From NCBI GenBank assembly GCA_963693365.1, contig CAVNZM010000001.1:13082001-13146000 (forward strand): a stretch of 64,000 nt of DNA, in the 5' to 3' direction. Shown here piece after piece: positions 24,893 to 37,289 of the stretch. This stretch comes from Amoebidium appalachense. Its lineage: Eukaryota; Ichthyosporea. The position numbers were made by a program, and so were the translations under genes. The notes beneath the pieces were generated by a model that was not told the DNA's origin, did not search any database, and saw nothing but the letters and a program-made list of their open reading frames with translations. Within the stretch, counting starts at the first letter, position 1. Every line of letters begins with the position of its first letter.

Positions 24893-25679
24893 TCAGCTGG
24901 CGGGGGCCACCGGGGCATAGAACAGCAGGTAGGGGGTGGTGGCCGTGGGCTCTGTGCTGTGCAGCAGCGCATGCACGGCCCTGGGGGCCACATAATGCGC
25001 ACAGTCGTCATCCAGCAGCACCCACCGCTCCCTGGCTGCCCGGTCAGCACACACCCACCAGCCACCAGACACCACCCCAGAGGGCCCACCCACCCTGTAC
25101 GGATGAAGGCCACATAGTGTCCCGATGATATGGCCGTGCCCTGGTGCACCACAAACGCCTGCAGCTCTGAACCCACAGTCAGCACCCGTGCTCAGTGCTG
25201 GTGGGCCAGTGACCAGCACACCAGGCATCCCCGAATGAAACCCCATCGTGCACGTGCAAAGCAGAGGCACACCCACTTTGAGCCCTTGCACGTGCACACA
25301 CACACGGGCATGCCAGCACGGCTCACAACAGCGTGTGTCCCTTAAAGAACACATACCATAAGTGCTTGTGCGCTGGGGACAGCTCGGGGCACACCACTGG
25401 GCCAGGCACAGGGTTGTGGGCACGGGCAGGCTGGTGCACACCTTGCTGCCAGCCAGCCCCCCGACCTGCACCCCCCCAGTCAGCCAGGCAGCCAGCCGGG
25501 TGGTGGGGCAGCAGGGCGCAGGCACGTACGGTGTGTGCATAGGCAAAGCGCTTGAGGTGCAGGGCCAGCACGCTGGGCAGCTGGCTGAAGTGCATGCGCC
25601 GCTCAGCCTCGGTCAGCGCCATACAGCCCGAGCAGCGGTAGCGGTTGGCCCCCTCCAGCCTGCAGCCCAGTTAGATACT

Positions 25680-25724
<45 letters not shown>

Positions 25725-25981
25725 TTCTCCCTCTCTGCCCGGGGAGTATGCGTGCCTCTCGCAGGCCGTGTGCGCACTGAGGGCCCAGGACAGGGAGGCC
25801 AGGGCGGCCTGGGGCAGGGGCAGGCTGGTGTCCACAAAGGCCTCGCTGCGGGTCTGGCCCTGCTCGCACTGCAGGCACACCGTCTGTACACCCATGGCCC
25901 CGCTAAACACCTCCTGCGCCTGCTGCCCTGCTCAGCACCCCCTGTCAGTGCCACAACAGTCGGTAATTTGGGGCGGGCGGG

Positions 25982-26018
<37 letters not shown>

Positions 26019-27856
26019 ACACGGACCCTCTTTCAGGGGCAGGTCAGCCAGGACGGCCAGCAGGCTGACCAGAAACTCGTGGGCATCGTGCTGGATGTCG
26101 GCTTCAAACAGCCCCACACTCTGCCTGTGTGCCCAACAGTCAGACCTGCCCAACCTTCCAACCCCCCCCCCCCCCCGGTCCCCCCCGAGCACGCACCTGA
26201 GGGCCTGCAGTAGGTTGCCCGGGCTTGCAGGTGGGGGGGTGGTCCCATTGGTGCTGACGTCATGCAGACTGTCCAGCAGCAGTGCAAGCTCACGTGCCAC
26301 GGCCCAATCCGCACCCTGCACGGTGGGTGACGTGAATACACATGCGTGCACATGCACATGCACAGTGATAAACAAACAGGCACGTACATCACATACACCC
26401 AGCACACACACACATGCACACCTAGAGGGCATCATGCCATCACAGGTGGGGCCAGTCACGGCCTACCTCTGTGTTCTGTGGGCCCATGGCGCCGTGCAGG
26501 GCACTTATTGCACCTCTGAAGGGTCTGCAGTGGTGCAGGGCCTGCAGCACGGCATTTGCATAGCACGTGTTGCCCAGGTTGACCAGCCCCCGCTGTCCCG
26601 CTGCCTCCTCCCGGCCCAGCCCGGCAAGCCCCCGTGGTCCCGTCTGCCGCCCCCCCTCTCAGTTGTGTCCGTGCATGGCATGGCCGTTGCATGCATCTGG
26701 GTGCATGCATGTGTGTGTGCCGTGTGTATGTGGCCCGGCCTTTGCTTGCATGTGCCTGAGCCCGGGCCTTTTCGAGTGTTTGCAAGGTGACGTGTGCACG
26801 TGCCTGCCAGTGTTTGACTGTGTGCACATACCGTCCCAGTGTTTGACTGTGTGCACATACCGTCCCAGTGTTTGACTGTGTGCACATACCGTCCCAGTGT
26901 TTGACGTGTGCACATGCCGTGCCAGTGTTCGACTGTGTGCACATGCTGTATACATGCAACCTACCGAGCTGCGGCTGGGGGCATCTCTAGGGGCCTGCTG
27001 GGCCTGGAAGAATGGTCGGGCCGGCTTTGTGGGGGCATCCTTCTTGCCTTTGAGCTTGAGCGACATGCGGGGCCGCTTGGAGCCAAGCCCACTGCCGTTG
27101 GACTGCGGCAGCATGGTGGTGAGTGCAAGGGGGGGGGGGGGGGAGGGGGGGGGGGAGGCCTTGAGGGGGTGTGTGCTGGACATGTTTGTCTAAATGTGTT
27201 TGGGTGTATGGGTGTGCAATACGTGTCTTGATGGCTATTTAGTTGGTGTAGTGTGCGTTTGGGAGAGTATGTGGTTTGTGTATGTGTGCTTGGGTGGCTA
27301 TCTGGTTGGTGTTTGTGTTTGCGTGCTTGGAAATATGTGAGCTGGGTATCCTGTGTTTGGGTAGCTATATGATTGGTGTATGTGTACCCGGATGGTTGTG
27401 TGCACGGCTGTGTATCCGCTGCATATGCCTAAGAGCTGGCTGCCCGCGTGGACATATTCAGTAGGTGTTGTGTTTCTTTCGTTATTTGTGTGGGGTTTGG
27501 ATTTATCGCAGGGCCAAGTGTGGGCAAGCTCACGTGAAAGCAGATGGCCCTAAAGAGGCATGTACAGTGATAAAGATAAGTGTGTGCTCGTTCTAATCCT
27601 GTAGCATGGCGCTGTGTGTAATTTAGTAGCAGGTGTAAGTGTGCACACTTGTGCCCACCTATGTGTGCTTCCCTTGAGGGCTTTGGCGTGTGGGTAAATA
27701 TGATCCACTAGCTGGGGTGCGGGCATGCGACCATGCATACAAGTGTGCGATCGGTTGCCTGTCGTTCATGTGTGAAACCGAACGTGTGTTAGGGTGTGTA
27801 GGTGCACACATGCTTGAGTGTCTCTTGCATCTTCGTACATGCGCACACATGCGTGC

Positions 27857-27917
<61 letters not shown>

Positions 27918-27940
27918 TGTGCGTGCGTGTGTGTGTGTGC

Positions 27941-27991
<51 letters not shown>

Positions 27992-28415
27992 TGTGTATGT
28001 GTGTGTGTGTGTGGGTGTGTGCGTGTGTTGCTTCGGGTGCGTGCCTGCGTGCCATGTGTGGGTGCTTGCCAGTGTGCACATGGTACCTGCATATACACTT
28101 TGCGGAAGTGTGGTGGCACTTTTGTATGTGTGTGCACTTCCCTTCTAAGTTCACCCATACGCATTCTGTTTGATTAGCTGGTGTGCATGGCTAACTGAGC
28201 CTAAACAGGCACACTATCACACACCCAGCCAGATTTTCCGTCCATTCAGCCCTCTCCTGAGCCTACCCTCTCGCCCCCCCCCCCCCCCCCCCTCCCCCCC
28301 CTCCCCCTTCTTCCGCTCATCGTGAACATACCTGCATCAAGTCACCCAGCACATCCCGTGTCTTCCTGGGCCCAACCTCTTGCTCGTCTCCCGAGCCTTC
28401 TGTGGCGGCAGCCAT
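24893..28415 (-). CDS. USP1-like ubiquitin C-terminal hydrolase
   Basis: Ten exons: 28415-28332, 27102-26965, 26643-26467, 26315-26197, 26124-26027, 25927-25756, 25659-25530, 25465-25357, 25166-25101 and 25035-24893; phases join to 411 residues. The Cys box is [17 protein letters not shown], the QQDAHEF-like motif is QHDAHEFL, a zinc-ribbon-like part has CLQC and CSGC, the His box is GHYVAFI and the final Asp region is WVLLDDD, so catalytic residues are present. The basic N-terminal [12 protein letters not shown] resembles the segment before the Cys box of USP1, which deubiquitinates PCNA and FANCD2 with UAF1. The protein is much shorter than animal USP1, so USP12/46 or another small USP remains possible. 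Intron 6 starts with GC, supported by phase. Confidence 0.82.
26808..26964 (-). repeat. 29-base minisatellite after exon 2 of the USP1-like gene
   Basis: About five units (plus strand CCAGTGTTTGACTGTGTGCA then CATACCGTC) begin right after the donor of exon 2. On the transcribed strand three units contain ACTGGGACG/GTATGTGC, a good donor match, and CACACAG, an acceptor match. Confidence 0.85.
27858..28020 (+). repeat. GT microsatellite with alternating GC block
   Basis: A long GT run inside the first intron of the USP1-like gene, interrupted near 27940-27955 by alternating CG. Cysteine/valine or threonine/histidine open frames across it are artefacts. Confidence 0.95.
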
Positions 28416-28854
28416 GTCTCCCCTTCTCTGTGACTGCAGCAGGCACAGGCCCTTGCAGGTCGCTGTAGCCACTAGGGTGCGCCCTAACTGTTGTGTCCTC
28501 CTAGCTTGCTCACAGTGTCTTGTTTGAGACTGCGGGCTGCGAGCGTGTAGCCTCGTAGGTAATTCTCGTGAGTGCCGCGTGATCAATACTGTTCATAGAA
28601 AAACGTTACACTTTTGCCAAGACTAGACTAACTCAGCTGGTAATTACATATAAAGGGCGCTGCTGAGTGAGTGTGGTAGGTGGCTGTTTGGTTGCGTCTA
28701 GGCCTCTGCTCCTAGTTGTCCCAACGTGTGCCAACTATTTCGCTCTCTACTGTTGTTCTCCACTGTGTACACTGGGGGTCGTCGAACAGCCTAGCAGGTC
28801 GAGGGCACTCAAGGGCCTGGGGGGGGGGGGGGGGGGGGGGCGGGGGTGCTGCTT

Positions 28855-28940
28855 ACGAATGATTGGCTGGCGTAAATTCTTAGTGGTTACGATTGGCGCA
28901 GCAGGCACCAGGCGGGAACACACCTGATTGGTCCGCAATA
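28855..28940 (-). promoter_or_regulatory. CCAAT-box cluster upstream of the USP1-like gene
   Basis: Three plus-strand GATTGG words (near 28860, 28890 and 28926) give three CCAAT boxes on the minus strand, 445-515 bases above the start codon at 28415. The position fits a promoter for the minus-strand gene. This is a motif match only. Confidence 0.35.
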
Positions 28941-29239
28941 AATTTTCCGGCATTGCATATGCTTTCGCTTTACACGCAACTAAAAGCTGTTTTATCAACT
29001 TCCTTACCGCGTTCATATATTACCATGGCATGTCTACAAGAGTTGAGGAGGTGTTTTTTTAAAAGGTGTGCAACGCTCCAGATGGACCCCGGTAGTAGCT
29101 ATAGTTTAATACACAGAAAAAGACAACGTTCACGCATAAGCTTTGTGTGTGCCATATGTCAGGCAAAGACGATGTGTTTAGGTGTGAGTGGTTCCCTAAG
29201 GTTGTCTTTGTGTGTGTGCCTTGCACGCACTGGTGTGTG

Positions 29240-29451
29240 TGATGTATGTATGTGTGTGAGTGTGTGCGTGCACGCGTGCGCGTGCGCGCAAGCCCGTGCG
29301 TCTGTGTGCGTGTGTGTGTATGTGTGCGTGTGTGCGTGTGTGCCACGGTCACGTGTGTGTATGTGTGTGTGTGTGTGTGTGCATGTGTTGCGGCCACATG
29401 TGTGTGTGTTTGTTCCACGGTCACACGTGTGTCGCGGTGTGTGTGTGTGCG

Positions 29452-29504
<53 letters not shown>

Positions 29505-29666
29505 CCGTGTGTGTTTGCCACGGCGTCTTCCGGTGATTATGTGTATACGTAGGTGCGTGCGTTTGATGTTTTTGTGTGTCCGAGCATGTGCCTGGGTTTC
29601 TTATTTCTCGCAATATGTCCACTGGTGTGTGTTTGTGTGTTTGTGTGACGTGTGTGCGTGTGTACA

Positions 29667-29758
<92 letters not shown>

Positions 29759-29775
29759 TGTTTGTGTTTGTGAGT
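29240..29775 (+). repeat. GT-rich microsatellite
   Basis: Compound GT repeat, purest at about 29455-29500 and 29670-29750, with interspersed GCGTGC and CCACGGTCAC blocks. No gene is present in it. Confidence 0.93.
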
Positions 29776-31134
29776 TGTGTGTGTTTGTTTGTGCGTGTGG
29801 CGTTAACTGACATCTATGCACACACACACACACCGTTGACGCACATTTTCACGCTTCACCCGCACTGAAACTTTTACAAACGGTGATTATCAGAATCCTG
29901 AACTCCCTTGTGCGCCAAGTGTGCACCATGACACACACAAACACAACACACGCGCCACTGTGCGACCCGCACACACCCAAGACACAGACGCACACACAAG
30001 TGCAACAGTTGCACATCCCAGTGACTGCCTTAGCAGGTGCAGGACCCACAGGCAGCCAGCTACCAGCTCCAACCCACATGAGCCGGCATACATGTATCAT
30101 CATCAATCCAAACTGCTTCCAAGAACCATTCCTCCCCTCCCCCCCCTCCCCCCCCCCCTCCCCCCCCCCTCCCCCCCCCCCCCCCCCCCCCCCCCTTCCA
30201 TCCCATTTCAAGCTGGACTAGGTGTATGCCGACCATTCTCAGTATTCAGGGGGCACGGGGTTGTGTCCAGGACAAACTGAATGAATCACAACATGTATAG
30301 CTGATGTTTATGGTGGCCAGATTTCCCTATAATGTTCCATATACACGAGTGAACCATTTTGAATAAGACCACTCCCCCTCCCCCCCCCCCCCCCCCCCCC
30401 CCCCCGCAATCCACCCACCCACCCACCCACCCACCACCCCCATGACCAACACCCTCCCCCCCCCCCCACCCCCCCCCCCACCCACCGGTGCGGGTGCGCC
30501 CTGCCCCCCTCCCCCTCCCTCTTCACTATCATCTCTGTGCACAACAGTACTCGACATGCATCACCTGGCCGGTTGCCGAGCACAGGCCACCAGTCACTTC
30601 ACCAGTGTAGAGCAGGGAGAGCAGTGTCCGGCACATAATCACTTTTTTTTTTTTAATTAAAATTTTATCCCGTCTCGATTTTCATTCACCTCACAGATCT
30701 CGCTACAATTGGCACTTGGCTCTGTCTACATACACCCCCAGGCCGCTGAGGACGACATACTGTTAGTATTATTAATGGAATAAAGCGGGTCAGAGTTTGG
30801 CAAGTACTAATCCTCTCACTAGAGGTTTCCAGCCCAAAACGTCACTCTTTTTGTGCCCCTGCATTCCATGACTGCACACGAGTATGCATGCATCGGCACC
30901 CTAAGACCAATGGCATTATACATGGTGTTACGTGTGTAAAAGTTTCACTTGATACTAAAGCTGGAACTAGTTCTTTACTGATGACAAACAAAAAAACAAA
31001 TTCGTCGAGCTTCATGTGGAGTATCAAAAGTGTTGCGGACCTTGATGATAAGCTCGTATGTATGCTTCACAGGAGCTATGCGCACAACAGCGCCGTGCGG
31101 CCTCCTGCACCATCAATAGACCAATCCCCAAGGT

Positions 31135-31437
31135 GGGCCCAACCACGTCGGAAATATTCTGCAAAAGCAGATTCTGAAAAAGCAGAATTATTCTGGTTTG
31201 AGCAGATCGCTATGCTTTTGGCAGAATTCTTCCTTAAAAAGCAGAATGATTCAATTTGCATTCCACAGCAGAATAACTGAATAATTCTGCTTTTAGCAAA
31301 ATAATTCTGCTCTTGGCAGAATAGTTCTGCTGTTTGCAGAACAATTCTGTTTAAATATTAGCAGAATAAATATTAATTTGCTTTTGCTAAATAAATGCTG
31401 CTCGAAGCAAGTTGACTCAGCCGCCGTGGTTGGGCCC
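31135..31437. mobile_element. MITE-like element with 13-base terminal inverted repeats
   Basis: GGGCCCAACCACG at 31135-31147 is exactly mirrored by CGTGGTTGGGCCC at 31425-31437. The interior is AT-rich, unlike the flanks, and packed with the near-palindrome GCAGAATNATTCTGC and its half sites. It has no coding capacity. A target-site duplication is not clear. Confidence 0.65.
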
Positions 31438-32567
31438 TGCAAGGGACCCACCTACCGCACTGTGCATGATGGTGCTGGTGGCAGTGATCGCCCTGTTGAC
31501 TCGGAAGTGCCCAATACTACCCATGCACCTTGAAGGCTTCTGGGCCTTCGATATCTGGTCCGGTGTTTCCCACGCGTGTAGGCTGTAGGCTTGGGGAAAC
31601 GTCACTTGCATGGTCGGGCACCCTATTCAATGTCTACAGAGCTCTAGAGGTCACTGCTTAGGCCCACAACGCCATGCCTCATGCTTATTGCACAGTGTAA
31701 ATGTGTGCCGACGCGCATGGCTCTGAACTGCCTTTATTCTCATTGTCATTGTCATTGCGATTATCGGTATACATGATTTATTGCTCCCATACAACGTTGC
31801 AGCGCACATGCTCTTCACTTTATAAAGTTGGCAGCGATAATTAACACATGCACAATAAGTTGTGGTTTTATTCGCCCCTTACAACATCTAGTGACCATTG
31901 AAGCCATACAAGAAGACAAGAGGTCATGGTCTATTCACCTCATACAACATGTACAGGCCGTGATTAATGCCCCCATACAAGAGGCAGTGATTATTGCGTC
32001 CACATGACGTCACACATTATTGCGCCCATACATACAGTACTGTACACACATCTCTATACGAGGCCGGCACTGCACATGAACATTCAGGGGCATTCTTAAC
32101 CTGCTCTTCCTCCCTCCTCCCCCCTCCCCCCTTTTCCTTTGGTCTATCTATGAGGATACTAATCTATTACTGTGTGCGGATAGTTCCCGACCGTGCAATA
32201 ACATTGTGTTACGACACGGACACATGTCTCCTGCACCCTTCGTTCCACATCATACATTCAGTCTCAACCACACGGTTGACAGCAGACATGCTGCCTCTTG
32301 CCATATATGGGTTCCTTCATGATGCCCCCTGCTGGTTGCCTACTCTGCCTTCAGTCTGTGCATGGTCCAATGTGAGCCAATACCCTCCATGCACCGAGCA
32401 TTGCAATATTCATCAACCCCAACCCCGCCCTCTCCCCCCGGCCGGCACCCAAGTCCATACGGCCATCCAACTCTTCTGCATCAACGAGCCAGGCCTGACG
32501 GTGGCCGACACACCCCAGAGCGCACCAACACAACAAAGAATGGAACCAAGGTCAAGGTACCTTATTC

Positions 32568-34181
32568 TCATTTCCCTTTCAAGCTGCCGAAGGGAAAGAG
32601 GAGGGAGAGCAAGGAGCAGGGATACCAAAGCACGTAACCAGAGGCTCGACTCGCATGTCCAAAAAAATCAGCCCCCCCCCCCCCCCCCCTTCCGCCACCA
32701 TCCCAACGCCCCCGCGCCTCAAAGACCCATTCATCCCCCCCCCCCCCCCCCCCCCCGGCCGCCCTCTGGCCCAAAGGATCTGGGGATCTGCCAGCAACAC
32801 CCTCCTGTGTTAACCCTTCACACATGAACCAACTTGCCCCCCCCCCACCCCCCCCCCCCCTTCCCCCCAGTAAGGCAGCAAGAGCACAGACACGAACCTT
32901 GCAGCCTCGGCCAGTTTCTTTGTGCGGCGGCTGTTGAAGGCCACAAACAGGGCCAGGAAGTTGAGGTAGTTGGCGTACGACCACGTCAGCGACGGCACAC
33001 TGCCCGGGGGACCGGCACAGGGGCCTGGGCCCTGGAAGAAGATGTAGTTTGCAAAGATGGCCGTCATGACGCCCAGCACGGTCACAAACTGCACGATCTG
33101 GATACGCGTGATGTAGCGGCCCACCCAGCGGCTCAGGCCAAAGTAGGTCATGGCGTAGTAGGTGTACATGACCACGTGCACCCCCGTGTTGGTCAGCGGC
33201 CCAATCCTGCATCCCCACCGTCAGCACTGGGCACAAAGGCTCCCACCGAAAGGGGCCGAATAGCCAAGGAATGAATAAACACAAAGAAGGAGGCAAGGGC
33301 CAGTCCTCAGGGTTGGAGGGGAAGAAGCGTCTCCGTATTTGCAGTGTACTAGGGCCAACATGCAACTTACCAGGTGCTGGGACCGGCATAAAACCAGGCA
33401 GCCCATGCGATGGAAGGTGTGATGAGGTGGTGGAACCAGTGCAGGAAGATCACGTCCTTCTTGCCGAGGATCAGGAACACTGTGTCGATGTACTCCCAGT
33501 ACTTGCTCACGTAGAAGGCGTACAGATACAGGTCCATGCCCTGTGTCCACAGTCAGCCGGCAGCACCACCACAGCACACGGCCCAACAGCAACTACTGTA
33601 CACTCGCCCTAAATCGTTCGCACCCGACTACGTATCCGGATCTCTCTTTGCCCCCCCCCCTCCCCCCCCCCCCTCTGCTTGCCTTGCAAACCAGCACACA
33701 GCCAGGGCATGTACCTGGTGCAGCTTGAGCTCGGGGTCGCACACGAGCAGGTTGGGGTCCCAGCCTGCCGCACTCCAGTTAACCACCAGGTGGTATGCTG
33801 TGCCGGCAAACATCCACAGACTGCCTGCAGCGTGGAAGGGTCAGCGGTGCCCAGCAACCCTTGCACAGTAGCACAAGCTATTCTAAGCAGACAACCTAAC
33901 GTCACAAACAAGACGTAGCGGGGCAGGACCACAAACTCCAGTACGAACACGCACTACTCTAAGCAGACATAGCTCACATGTTTGCAAACTGCGGGCAACA
34001 CAAGCGCGTACATACCAACGGCCAGCAGGGCGTTCGAGACCATGGCTGCAAAGCGCACACTCATGGCCTCGCGGTTCTGCATAGCTGCCTGGCCGCCAAA
34101 CTTCAGCACCAGGTAAGCCGCGCCCATGCCTACCAGGCCCTGGAAGGACGTCAGCGACAGATTGGCGTAGTCTACAGCCAT
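32568..34181 (-). CDS. ELO-family very-long-chain fatty acid elongase
   Basis: Exons 34181-34016, 33824-33715, 33540-33371, 33206-32898 and 32583-32568 join in phase to 256 residues, close to the usual ELO size. Diagnostic motifs occur in order: KYWEYIDT, HWFHH (the HxxHH box), HVVMYTYY and TRIQIVQ, with about seven hydrophobic segments. ELO proteins catalyse the condensing step (malonyl-CoA plus acyl-CoA) in the ER membrane. The last exon is only 16 bases and encodes the Lys-containing tail; it rests on splice phase and is the least certain part. The sequence after KKLAEAA would otherwise run into a poly-Gly frame. The gene is divergent from the LicD-like gene, 700 bases away. Confidence 0.9.
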
Positions 34182-34339
34182 GGCGCCTGTGTGTGTGCTT
34201 CGTGTGTTCCCTAGGTGCTAGTGGTGGGTGTTTATGCGCACAACTGCAAGAGTACTGTACATGTGACTCAAGAAACAGAAATGACCGAAATGTTTGGCGT
34301 TTTATAGCTGGACCGTGGAAATTTTCCTTCATAAAGCTC

Positions 34340-34475
34340 TTTGTGATTGGATCTCGCCGTACGCACACCACATCGTCATTGTGCCACATGATTGGCTGAA
34401 CCTAAAATAAGTCCAGGGCTTGAAAAGAGTCGAAGGGCTAGAACTCCAACCATGTCGCTGTGACTATTGGCTGTG
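34340..34475 (-). promoter_or_regulatory. CCAAT-box cluster between ELO and LicD-like genes
   Basis: Plus-strand ATTGG words near 34346, 34390 and 34467 give CCAAT boxes on the minus strand, 165-290 bases above the ELO start. The region could serve both divergent genes. Motif match only. Confidence 0.35.
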
Positions 34476-34881
34476 TGCGCACCCTGATTTTCGGGAGTTG
34501 AAATACGACCAAAAATAGTCGTGTCGTAAAACGCCCAATTTCCAAATTTTCCACAAACAGTTATCATGTCGTTAGCACATTCCCCCCCCCCATATATGTT
34601 GTGCTATGTACCTTGTTGGATGGAAGTACTGTTTATCTTGATGCCGGCACTTCATTGCAGTAATAATTTTATTTTGATAGCAAACAGGACATTCCTCTTC
34701 CATTTACTATAAACAGAAATCCCACCAATATCCCCACTGTGGTCACATGAATACTATGTACCGTACATGGCGTACAATTCCCGGGATTTTGCAACACTTG
34801 GATTGCACACCCTGCCCTGTGAATACCCCGACTGTTGAACACAACTGTGTGCCTTTCTTTCTCTCTGTGTACTGACCTGCC

Positions 34882-36168
34882 ATGGGCCACTTGCTGCCTG
34901 TGCGCCACCACCCCAAGGCCCCGGCCTGGCCTGCGCAGCTGGCGGCACTTGTGCAGCGCAAGAGGCGCACGCGACCAGCAGGGTTCTTCGTGCTGTGCGT
35001 GCTGCTGTGCGTGCTGCTGTGGCTGGGCCAGGCCATCGTTCTGCGCCACAAAGACAAGTGCGACGTCACACGAGACCTTAGGCCGCTGCTGCTGCAGGTG
35101 CACGACACGTTTGTGGCGCAGGGAATAGAGTACGTGTCTGTGTGTAGGGAATAGAGTACGTGTGTGTGTGCAGGAAATAGAGTACGTGTCTGTGTGCAGG
35201 GAGTAGAGTACGTGTCTGTGTGCTGCGACATGTGCTTGTATGTGCTGTGCCGGAGCGCAAGTACAAGCTTGGTTGTGCATGCGAGGGTCTGAGCTTGTGC
35301 GCTATGGGCATACCTGGGAACCCGCATTTCGTACTTGTGTGTGTGTGTGTGTGAGTGAGTGATTGTGTGCGCACGCGGAGTTCGTGCGCTGATGCGTTTA
35401 GATGTGTGCTCTTGTGCTTGTGTAGGTGCAGGCACGTGTGTGTTTGTGAGTTTGTATGTCTAGGTGGTTTTTGCCAGTATGCATGGCCGGGGTCGGGCAA
35501 ACTGCAGTTGGGGAAGTTGGGCAGCATCTGGGCGGGTGGGATCGATGTTTAGTTGCGCGCGTGTGTGCGTGCTTGCTGTGTTGTTAGTTCTAAAAAAATC
35601 TGGCTTACCAAGCATCCGACGCACGAAAGTGGCAAGAATTGCAGTTGCTCGTTGAAGACTGCAGCAGCACTGCACTCAAAAAGTTGCTTGTACTTGGTTT
35701 GCTTGCTCTGTGCTCTATTATTTGCCCCTTACAGGCACCCGCTTTTGTCCGTACACCTTCTTTCGGCTGGCCCCACTTTTCATGGCCCCACCATTTTTCA
35801 CTTCTATCCGCACGAAAACCCCACTTTTCCCGCTGTGTATGTGCTAGTGGCCTTGGCCCGTTTGTGTGCTCTTTGTCTACCTTACACCCATAAACACACG
35901 ACAGACACTGACTCAAAAAGAGCCTGTCGCATTGTCCACCCCCACCCCCATACCCACACACCCACTCAGACACATAAGAGGGCCTTTACCTGCATAACAG
36001 ACCATCCTTAGACAAGAAAGGGTACACACAACCGCACATACAACGACCTCCCATAGGAATGGAAACCACGCTCTAATGGTCAAATCCACAATCGCACGTC
36101 CGCATACACGCATCCATGGACGGAAGACGCACGGGCAACACCGTGTAAACACAGCCTGGCCAGGCAGG

Positions 36169-36212
<44 letters not shown>

Positions 36213-37252
36213 ACCCACCCACCCACCCACCCACCCACACACACGCCTGACCGGGCCACACACAGATACTTTGCGGACGGGGGCACGCTGCTTGGGCTTG
36301 TGCGACACGGGGGCATACTGCCGACGGAGCACGACGTGGACGTGGTGGTGGGGCGGCACGACTACGGGCGGCTGGTGGGGCTCAAGGGCTACTTCGGGGC
36401 ACAGGGCCTGCACCTGTACGTGCTGGGCGACTACATCTTCCAGAAGGCATGGCAGCGCTTCTGGTGCGCCCCCCTGCCGTAGTGGTGCATGCTGGCATAT
36501 GATATCCCCCTTGTTTTGTTCGTGCGAGCACTGCGCACACCCATACTTGGTCCATTATCCCCCCCCCCCCCCCCCCCCCCCTCCCCTCCCCAACACAAAC
36601 ACACAGGTTCCCCCCCCCCCCCCCCCCCCCCCCCACCACCACCACCAAAAACACACACGCACCCCCCCCCCCCCCCCCCCCCCCCAAAACAAAAAAAACA
36701 AAAAAAAACAAACAACAACATTAATAATAATAATAATAATGAAAAAAATAAAAATGAAATACAATAGAAAAGAAAGAAAAAGGAAAATTATGGAATAATT
36801 TTAAAAGATAAAATCAAATAAAGCAAACGAACCAATATATAATAATAGTAAAAAATAAAAAAGGACCCCCCCCCCCCCCACGTCTCTGTCATATGCGCAT
36901 GCACGACCAACTATGTGGCAAGATGGTTGGGCAGAACACTGGGTTTGGAGCCAGCAGCACATAGGACGATCATTGTAGCATGAGCTGGGTTGTGTGCAGT
37001 TACCGATTGGGCCTGCAGGGAGTGGAAGCCCTATTTGGAGCACCACCCATGTGCCCGGCTGTACGACCAGGCCAAGTGGTACTATGTGGACATCTACTGC
37101 TACGACACGGTGAAGGGCAGCGCCCTGCATGTACAGTACCCATACTTCAGGGACAGGATTAGAAATCCGGACCCTGACGCCCTGTACCACTGCAAGGAGA
37201 ATGACGGTGGGTCCTCCAGGCTGTATTGGTGTGTGTGGGGGGGGGGGAGGGT

Positions 37253-37289
<37 letters not shown>

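Larger units (their letters stand above)
28416..32567. other. Gene-poor region between USP1-like and ELO genes
   Basis: Contents: a G run near 28820-28840, a GT microsatellite at about 29240-29775, C runs near 30140-30195 and 30378-30405, a MITE-like element at 31135-31437, and AT-richer unique sequence from 31440 to 32300. A coding-like stretch at 30691-30780 ends in a stop that overlaps AATAAA, but no upstream exon was found, so it is not called. I see no other gene. Confidence 0.5.

Noticed and set aside
28747-29016. Minus-strand frame starting MNAVRKLIKQLL with a donor-like site
   Set aside because: It overlaps the CCAAT cluster and has no domain; at most an untranslated exon of the USP1-like gene.
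30691-30780. Coding-like terminal exon with stop overlapping AATAAA
   Set aside because: The open stretch is about 28 codons and no upstream exon of a recognisable protein could be joined.
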